In this document: positions 42,649 to 47,370 of the stretch, piece after piece
Layout: each line of letters begins with the position of its first letter
Numbering within the stretch: the stretch's first letter is position 1
Origin: Hydrogenophilales bacterium
GTDB lineage: Bacteria; Pseudomonadota; Gammaproteobacteria; Burkholderiales; Thiobacillaceae
Direction: 5' to 3'
Assembly: GCA_024636775.1 (NCBI GenBank)
Contig: JAGXGP010000150.1
Span: 1-47,370 of the forward strand
DNA length: 47,370 bases
Made by a program: the position numbers and the translations under genes
The notes under the pieces: model-generated
The model's database searches: none
The model's input: the letters and a program-made list of their open reading frames with translations, nothing else
What the model was told of the DNA's origin: nothing

Positions 42649-43389
42649 TTAATTGACAGAATTTGTTCTATCCGGTGCCTTCAGGAACCAGAGTTGATAC
42701 AGCGAGATCAGGATCTGTCCCGCCCACGTCAGCCCGAGCAGCGCACCAGCCACCACTACTGTGTATGCATAAACAGGATCCCACTTGGTGAGAAACCAGG
42801 CGAGGATATCGACGAAGATTGCCAAGAAAGGCAATACCATCAGCGTCGCCTTGAACCAGTCGCCCACCGAGGCGAGACGGAAGACGAGGCCGATCCCCAG
42901 TGCGACGAGCCCAATGCCGAACAGATGGATGTGGGACAGCTTCATGAGGGTGTGCAGCGATTCGCCGGTATCCACGTTGGCTACTTTCCGGATACCCGCG
43001 TAGGTGGAGAGATCGGGAATCTTCAGCCCCGAAGCGGGGCTGTGGCATTGCAGGCATGACCGCTCCAGAATTGGGCGCACCGTGGTGCGGTAATCCTGTT
43101 CGGGTGTCCCGGACTTCAGCCAGGCCACGATGACGTGACGATCTTCTGGTTTTTGGATATTGCCGGCCATGGGGCCACGAATCGCCGCTTCCAGCCGCGT
43201 TCCACTGCGGTTGCCGTAGTAGGTATCAACGATATCTACCATGGACAGCCCCGCTTTGCGGTCGTGCCCTTCATGGCTGGTATACAAATACACCAGTGCC
43301 ATCAGATAACCGATGCCCATAAGCAGCAGAAACGCGGTGTAGAGCAGCTTCTCGTTCAGCGGGCAATCGTAGAAACGACGCTGTCTCAT
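42649..43389 (-). CDS. Membrane-bound c-type haem protein
   Basis: The 246-residue protein has an N-terminal membrane anchor (about residues 15-36), a periplasmic part with one haem c site SCLQCHSPASGL (CLQCH, residues 111-115), and three C-terminal membrane segments from about residue 150. A covalent haem and a membrane tail suggest electron transfer to or from quinol or a cytochrome partner. GAGGTGAC precedes the ATG. It stands upstream of the exported protein by 16 bases, so the two may work together. I do not recognise the exact family. Confidence 0.8.
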   Translation of the reverse strand: MRQRRFYDCPLNEKLLYTAFLLLMGIGYLMALVYLYTSHEGHDRKAGLSMVDIVDTYYGNRSGTRLEAAIRGPMAGNIQKPEDRHVIVAWLKSGTPEQDYRTTVRPILERSCLQCHSPASGLKIPDLSTYAGIRKVANVDTGESLHTLMKLSHIHLFGIGLVALGIGLVFRLASVGDWFKATLMVLPFLAIFVDILAWFLTKWDPVYAYTVVVAGALLGLTWAGQILISLYQLWFLKAPDRTNSVN

Positions 43390-43510
43390 GTGTCACCTCG
43401 TTTTTCATGCACAATGCCGTGCGTCGAATCTTCCGAAACGGTGCACAGCATTTGCCTGGAAAATCTGGCTGTCTGCTGCGGTCGCGCAACAAGATCATCG
43501 AGGGGGCGGG

Positions 43511-44167
43511 TCATTCTTGACGTCCTCTAGAACGCTCCACCAGCTCCCGCCATTGACCCATGCGTGGAAAGAACATCGGCACCCGCCGTTGATAGGCACG
43601 GTAATCTTCACCGAACTGTTCGACCACCCGTTTTTCCTCACTGCGCGCCAGCCAGCCGTAGGCCAGCACGATGACGGGAAACAAGCCCACCGAGAACAGC
43701 GTCGGCCAATGCACGATCCCCTCTCCGAAGAGTCCGATGAACAGCCCCGCATACTGAGGATGCCTCACCAGGCTATACAAGCCTGTTGTTGCAAGCCGGT
43801 TCTGTTGATGCGCACGGTAGAGTTCGCGCCAACCTTGTATAAAAATGCCGATACCGACAAACAGCAGCGCATAGCCGAGCACCATCGAGATCAACATACC
43901 CGTCTCGCCCATGCCGACCAGCGAAGACCAGAGGTTGGCATTGAGATTGGTTCGATCCAAACCGAAAAACCGCGCCAGCAGGTAAATGGTGAGCGGGAAA
44001 CCGTACATCTCTGCATATAACGCGATGATGAATGCCTGCACCACGCCCGCGCTCGCCCACTCGCGCCACGTTTTCGGGGCAAGGTAACGGTAAAGTATCC
44101 AGGATGCCACCACGATCATGATCGCGGCGAGGCCCCATGCGCCGGAATGTGCAATATCTTCCTTCAT
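43511..44167 (-). CDS. Isoprenylcysteine carboxylmethyltransferase-like membrane protein
   Basis: The 218-residue protein has several membrane segments and the family C-terminal motif GLYSLVRHPQYAGLFIGLFG with GWLARSEEKRVVEQFGEDYRAYQRRVPMF. This is the pattern of ICMT/PEMT-type membrane methyltransferases, which use S-adenosylmethionine. The substrate is unknown. The ATG at 44167 has GGGG 8 bases upstream. It reads toward the haem protein, after a 120-base gap that may hold its promoter. Confidence 0.85.
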   Translation of the reverse strand: MKEDIAHSGAWGLAAIMIVVASWILYRYLAPKTWREWASAGVVQAFIIALYAEMYGFPLTIYLLARFFGLDRTNLNANLWSSLVGMGETGMLISMVLGYALLFVGIGIFIQGWRELYRAHQQNRLATTGLYSLVRHPQYAGLFIGLFGEGIVHWPTLFSVGLFPVIVLAYGWLARSEEKRVVEQFGEDYRAYQRRVPMFFPRMGQWRELVERSRGRQE

Positions 44168-44194
44168 GATGGAAACCCCATTTTGAAGGCCGCA

Positions 44195-44305
44195 TCAGCG
44201 GCAGTTGCCCCGGCCCACCGGGCGACCACATTCTTGCAGGCAACTTCTGCTTGATCCCATACTGGCGATGATGCCGAAGCTGAGTTCGTCGCGTAGATGT
44301 TCCAT
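44195..44305 (-). CDS. Possible 36-aa ORF with a strong ribosome-binding site
   Basis: An ATG at 44303-44305 with AAGGAGGCGGCG upstream opens a 36-codon frame starting MEHLRDELSFGIIAS and ending in a Cys-containing tail (CLQECG, NCR). The strong Shine-Dalgarno sequence is the only evidence. It may be a leader, a relic of a longer gene, or spurious. Confidence 0.3.
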   Translation of the reverse strand: MEHLRDELSFGIIASMGSSRSCLQECGRPVGRGNCR

Positions 44306-44387
44306 CGCCGCCTCCTTGAAGCGGTATGGGTAAATAGAAATTTCAGCGCTTGCGGCAACGTCGGATTGCACGCACATGCATTCATGA

Positions 44388-45023
44388 CTATGCCCACAAC
44401 TCCAATGCGTAATGACGCATGACCGTTCCCAGCACGTCGCTGCGGGTAATAATCCCTTCCAACTTCCCATTTTTTACAATCGGCATCGCACCAATATGCT
44501 GCTCGACGAATAGACGGGCAATGTGCCGTACATCGGTGTCAGCGCTGGCTGTCAACACCTGCGGCGTCATTAACTGTTCAACCCGCGCGTCGCGTGTATG
44601 CGGGATCTGCCGTTGGTAACTTTCGGACAAGCCGGCCAGGTATCGCAATATGTCGCGATCCGAAATGATGCCTACCAGCCTGCCGGCTGACGTGACAACC
44701 GGGATATGGCGAAATGCATTTTTTTGAAATTGTCTCAACGCCTCCGTAATGCTCGCTTCTGGCGTCAAGATCACGACCGGCGAAGTCATCACCTGTTCAG
44801 CCAACAGCGCTAAAGGTCTTTCCGTCAATTGTTCGATAGCACGATAAGCCTGTTCGGCCGGGGTTTGCCGATCATGCTGTTCAGACGCATCGGGGTGATC
44901 CATATCCCCAATGGGATGCTCGGCAACAATCGCTGCTGTTTTTTCAACCCCCGGCCTTTTAAACACCTTGTTCAATGGCATGAGTTCATGAGCATTCAAG
45001 GCATAAATCTGAAACGATGCCAT
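44388..45023 (-). CDS. CBS-pair domain protein
   Basis: The 211-residue protein has an N-terminal 70-residue region and two CBS domains. The first is near residues 75-135 (MTSPVVILTPEASITEALRQ to LVGIISDRDILRYL), the second near 148-205 (LMTPQVLTASADTDVRHIAR to LEGIITRSDVLGTV). CBS pairs sense adenosine nucleotides or SAM and regulate transporters or enzymes. It has no enzymatic part. AGAGGACAAATAA precedes the ATG. Its position next to the large fusion gene may mean a shared regulatory role, unproven. Confidence 0.9.
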   Translation of the reverse strand: MASFQIYALNAHELMPLNKVFKRPGVEKTAAIVAEHPIGDMDHPDASEQHDRQTPAEQAYRAIEQLTERPLALLAEQVMTSPVVILTPEASITEALRQFQKNAFRHIPVVTSAGRLVGIISDRDILRYLAGLSESYQRQIPHTRDARVEQLMTPQVLTASADTDVRHIARLFVEQHIGAMPIVKNGKLEGIITRSDVLGTVMRHYALELWA

Positions 45024-45168
45024 TTATTTGTCCTCTTTCTGACCCTTGCATGCATGGCTAAAAGGCGGCCATCCTGACGGCAAACAAGATCCTGGTGGCC
45101 AGGCACTGACAGCGATTGTTCATCAGATCGCCCGACCAACCGGGAACGTCCAGCTAAACAACGTCCTA

Positions 45169-47370
45169 CTAAACAATGTACCGATCCCAGCTCGCATAGG
45201 AATCCTTGATCTTCCCGCGCGGGATCGCCAATGCAATCAGCAAGACACCGCAGATCACGCTGTTCCAGGTCGCCAGCGGCGAGGCGATGCCGTCGAGCAG
45301 CCACGGTGCGGCGATCAGCCAGGCACCGAACGGGATATTGATGAAGCGCGTGGCGCGGCCCACCTCAGCCAGGGCGATGATCGTGAACGTCAGCACCAGT
45401 AGACCCACCATGTGATCGCTGTTGGCCATGGCGCCGGAGCTGTCGAAGGCGAGTCGCGTGAAGGTAAGCCAGACGCCGATCGCGATGCTGAGCAACAGCG
45501 TCCAGGGATAGGTCACGCCACGTGTGGCCTGGGCCCACTGCTCGCGGGGGCTGGCGGCGAGCCCTTTGGCGGTATCGTCGCTGCCGCCGTCCATCGCATC
45601 ACCCTCCCAGAAAGTGCGCCAGAACGGTTTGCCCTGCTTGCGCGACCACACCAGGAATTGGCCCATCGCCACGAATTCGTTCAAAGCGTAGGGGATCATC
45701 ACCGCCATCGCCAGCGCGGCGATCAGACACAGCGTGCACCAGGTACCGATCGCGATCGGCTGGATAATGACGAAATAGATGCTGACCACGCCCAGCGGCA
45801 GGACCAGGATGGCCAGCGCGAGCACCATCCACGGCATGGTGCGCCAGCGGGTTTTCGCCCCCATCCAGACCATCACCAGCTCGAGCATATAGACGATACC
45901 GCCCAGGGCGCCATCGGCAATCGGCCAAGCCTTGGACATATCCGAGGTAATGATCGTCTCGGTGCCGTTCATCACCCCCTTCATGTCGCCACTGCCGGCG
46001 AAAAAGGGTTCCCAGACCGTATCGATATGGCCGAGTTGATAGGCACCGAGAATGCGCGCGATCAAAAACCCGATCAGCGCGAGCACACCGATCGGCATGC
46101 GCTGTAACCAGCTTGCCGGCGTATAGGCCCAGCCCGGCGGCACATCCGGCTTGCCCATCATGCCGGCCATGCTCATGCCCGGCATCATCGGGATCAACAC
46201 CGCCAGCGCGATCACCAGCCCCCCGACCAGCGTGCCATTGGCATAGGCCTCCGGCAACGGTGTCCAGAACACCAGCGGGGCGAACATCAACCACAGGCCG
46301 ACGAAGGCGTTTGCCCACTGCGCCCAGGGATTGCGACGCCACGTATCCGCCGACAGAACGCTGAAGATGATCACTAGAATGCCGCTGATGACATCATTCC
46401 AGGTCATCAGCAGGTTGCGCAGCTCGAACGAAGGCAGCCCGCGCTCGGCCATGACCCGCAACTGGTTGGCGTCGGGGGCGAAGTCGCTCATGTAGCCGAG
46501 GGTGAACGGGCTGGTCAGCAGCCAGAAGCCCAGCATCATGCTGAGGTAATAGGGCCAGAGCATATTGCGATGGCTTTCGACCATCATGTCGAGCTGTTCG
46601 CCGCCACCGCGCGACTTCGACTCGCCGCGCGGCACCAGCACCATTCCACACTTGGGACAACTACCCGGTTCGCTGCGCACGATTTCAGAGTGCATCGGGC
46701 AGGTGTACTCAACCGCGTGCCCGGCGTGCATCTTGTCGCCATGACCGGCATGCGCTTTGGCCGGAGTGGTGCGCGGCTCCAGTGTCATGCCGCACTTGGG
46801 GCACTTGCCCGGTTCACTTGCCACCACCTCGGGGTGCATCGGGCAGGTGTACTCGACTGCCTGCGACGTCGGCGGCGCGACGGGCTCCAGGGCCGTGTCG
46901 CACCGCGGACAGTTGCCCGGCGAAGATTGGCAGTCTTCCGGGTGCATCGGGCAGACATGCTTCTTGCCGTCATGCGCGGGAGCCGCTTCGGCGGACGACG
47001 TGGCGGGATGAGTGTCCCCAGCATGCGCGTGCCCTGACGCTGGCGCGTGCTCGGGCTCGGGCTGCTCGGGTGCCCCCGTCACAGCGTGCTCCGCCTTCTC
47101 CTTTAAAGACGCGGGCGGCTCCAGGCCGTGCTCGCGGTACCAGCCGAACGGGTCGGCCTGCAATGCCGCCACCATCTTCGGCAGGGTCTCGCGCAGCGAA
47201 TGAAGGGGTTCCCAATCCAGCAAGGTGCGGGCACGCGTGATGTCGAGGGCGTAATGATCGTTGGCCCGGTCGATCATCCACGGCTTGATGAACGGATCCT
47301 GGCCGGGAATGTGGTCCTGAACCCATGCGCCGGCTTTTGCGATCGGCCCGGGGACATTGTGCGTCTCCCA
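45169..47370 (-). CDS. Fusion of epimerase tail, metal-binding domains, VKOR and SPW repeats (5' end outside the window)
   Basis: The frame is open at the right window edge, so the N-terminus is missing; 733 codons are present. The first 80 residues resemble the end of an NAD-dependent epimerase/dehydratase ([21 protein letters not shown]). Three heavy-metal-binding domains follow, at about 46959-46879, 46854-46771 and 46713-46627. Their motifs are VCPMHPEDC...[14 protein letters not shown]...CPKCGM and [10 protein letters not shown]...CPKCGM. After several membrane segments with SPW-like tryptophan patterns comes a VKOR-like part with [15 protein letters not shown]. Another SPW-like stretch ends the protein. 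It would sit in the membrane and could couple thiol oxidation and metal binding. Function is inferred only. Confidence 0.8.
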   Translation of the reverse strand, partial: WETHNVPGPIAKAGAWVQDHIPGQDPFIKPWMIDRANDHYALDITRARTLLDWEPLHSLRETLPKMVAALQADPFGWYREHGLEPPASLKEKAEHAVTGAPEQPEPEHAPASGHAHAGDTHPATSSAEAAPAHDGKKHVCPMHPEDCQSSPGNCPRCDTALEPVAPPTSQAVEYTCPMHPEVVASEPGKCPKCGMTLEPRTTPAKAHAGHGDKMHAGHAVEYTCPMHSEIVRSEPGSCPKCGMVLVPRGESKSRGGGEQLDMMVESHRNMLWPYYLSMMLGFWLLTSPFTLGYMSDFAPDANQLRVMAERGLPSFELRNLLMTWNDVISGILVIIFSVLSADTWRRNPWAQWANAFVGLWLMFAPLVFWTPLPEAYANGTLVGGLVIALAVLIPMMPGMSMAGMMGKPDVPPGWAYTPASWLQRMPIGVLALIGFLIARILGAYQLGHIDTVWEPFFAGSGDMKGVMNGTETIITSDMSKAWPIADGALGGIVYMLELVMVWMGAKTRWRTMPWMVLALAILVLPLGVVSIYFVIIQPIAIGTWCTLCLIAALAMAVMIPYALNEFVAMGQFLVWSRKQGKPFWRTFWEGDAMDGGSDDTAKGLAASPREQWAQATRGVTYPWTLLLSIAIGVWLTFTRLAFDSSGAMANSDHMVGLLVLTFTIIALAEVGRATRFINIPFGAWLIAAPWLLDGIASPLATWNSVICGVLLIALAIPRGKIKDSYASWDRYIV

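Noticed and set aside
1-47370. CRISPR arrays, rRNA genes, complete insertion sequences, phage structural genes
   Set aside because: No regularly spaced repeats, rRNA-like stretches, transposase motifs or phage genes were seen on either strand.

Overview
The window reads as a chromosomal segment of a sulfur-oxidising, probably autotrophic proteobacterium of beta- or gammaproteobacterial type. The main evidence is an aprM-aprB-aprA operon for adenylylsulfate (APS) reductase with its membrane anchor, and a fused DoxD/DoxA thiosulfate:quinone oxidoreductase. The species cannot be fixed from the sequence. Almost every gene lies on the minus strand; the exception is a plus-strand accessory block at about 6.4-12.1 kb.

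Layout. (1) 1-1.1 kb: the end of a SpoIIAA/STAS-like gene and two tiny ORFs. (2) 1.2-5.5 kb: aprM, aprB, aprA, an unrecognised small gene and a SlyD-type prolyl isomerase. (3) 6.4-11.6 kb, plus strand: an AbiEi/AbiEii type IV toxin-antitoxin pair with a palindromic operator candidate. It is followed by RadC-like JAB, DUF932 and DUF736 genes plus a ParB-like scrap, the usual cargo of integrative and conjugative elements (ICEs), but no integrase, relaxase or secretion genes are visible. (4) 11.8-12.1 kb: a TfoX-like gene. (5) 12.3-29.2 kb: a tightly packed minus-strand carbohydrate cluster reading gnd, zwf, HAD phosphatase, tal, pgi, histidine phosphatase, class I fba, pgm, tkt, GH94-type phosphorylase, GH144-type glucanase. 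(6) 29.2-34.4 kb: 7Fe ferredoxin, flavin-binding stress protein, thioredoxin-fold protein, Met-rich small protein, porin scrap, potassium channel, amino-acid permease, FAD oxidoreductase. (7) 34.5-37.0 kb: sucrose-phosphate phosphatase-like and GH100-like invertase genes, next to a collapsed second copy of gnd-zwf. (8) 37.1-47.4 kb: thiosulfate:quinone oxidoreductase, a scar made of fragments of four genes, truncated PPK2, copper chaperone, NhaA, a haem c membrane protein, a methyltransferase, a CBS protein, and a large epimerase/metal-binding/VKOR/SPW fusion that runs off the window.

How the genes may work together. AprMBA and DoxDA feed electrons from sulfite/AMP and thiosulfate to quinones. 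In the carbohydrate cluster, the endo-glucanase and GH94 phosphorylase would turn a beta-glucan into glucose 1-phosphate. Pgm, Pgi, Zwf, Gnd, Tkt, Tal and Fba would then carry it through the oxidative pentose phosphate pathway or back to the Calvin cycle sugar pool. Many genes overlap by ATGA or are separated by one base, so they are probably co-transcribed. 6-Phosphogluconolactonase is not in the cluster.

The most unusual parts are the rearrangement remnants at 36.6-42 kb (a gnd gene collapsed in frame to 79 codons, a zwf stump, and a four-gene mosaic), the minus-strand sugar cluster itself, the small translationally coupled ORF in front of the GH144 gene, and the metal-binding/VKOR/SPW fusion at the right edge. 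All functional statements rest on reading motifs by eye; no database search was possible.
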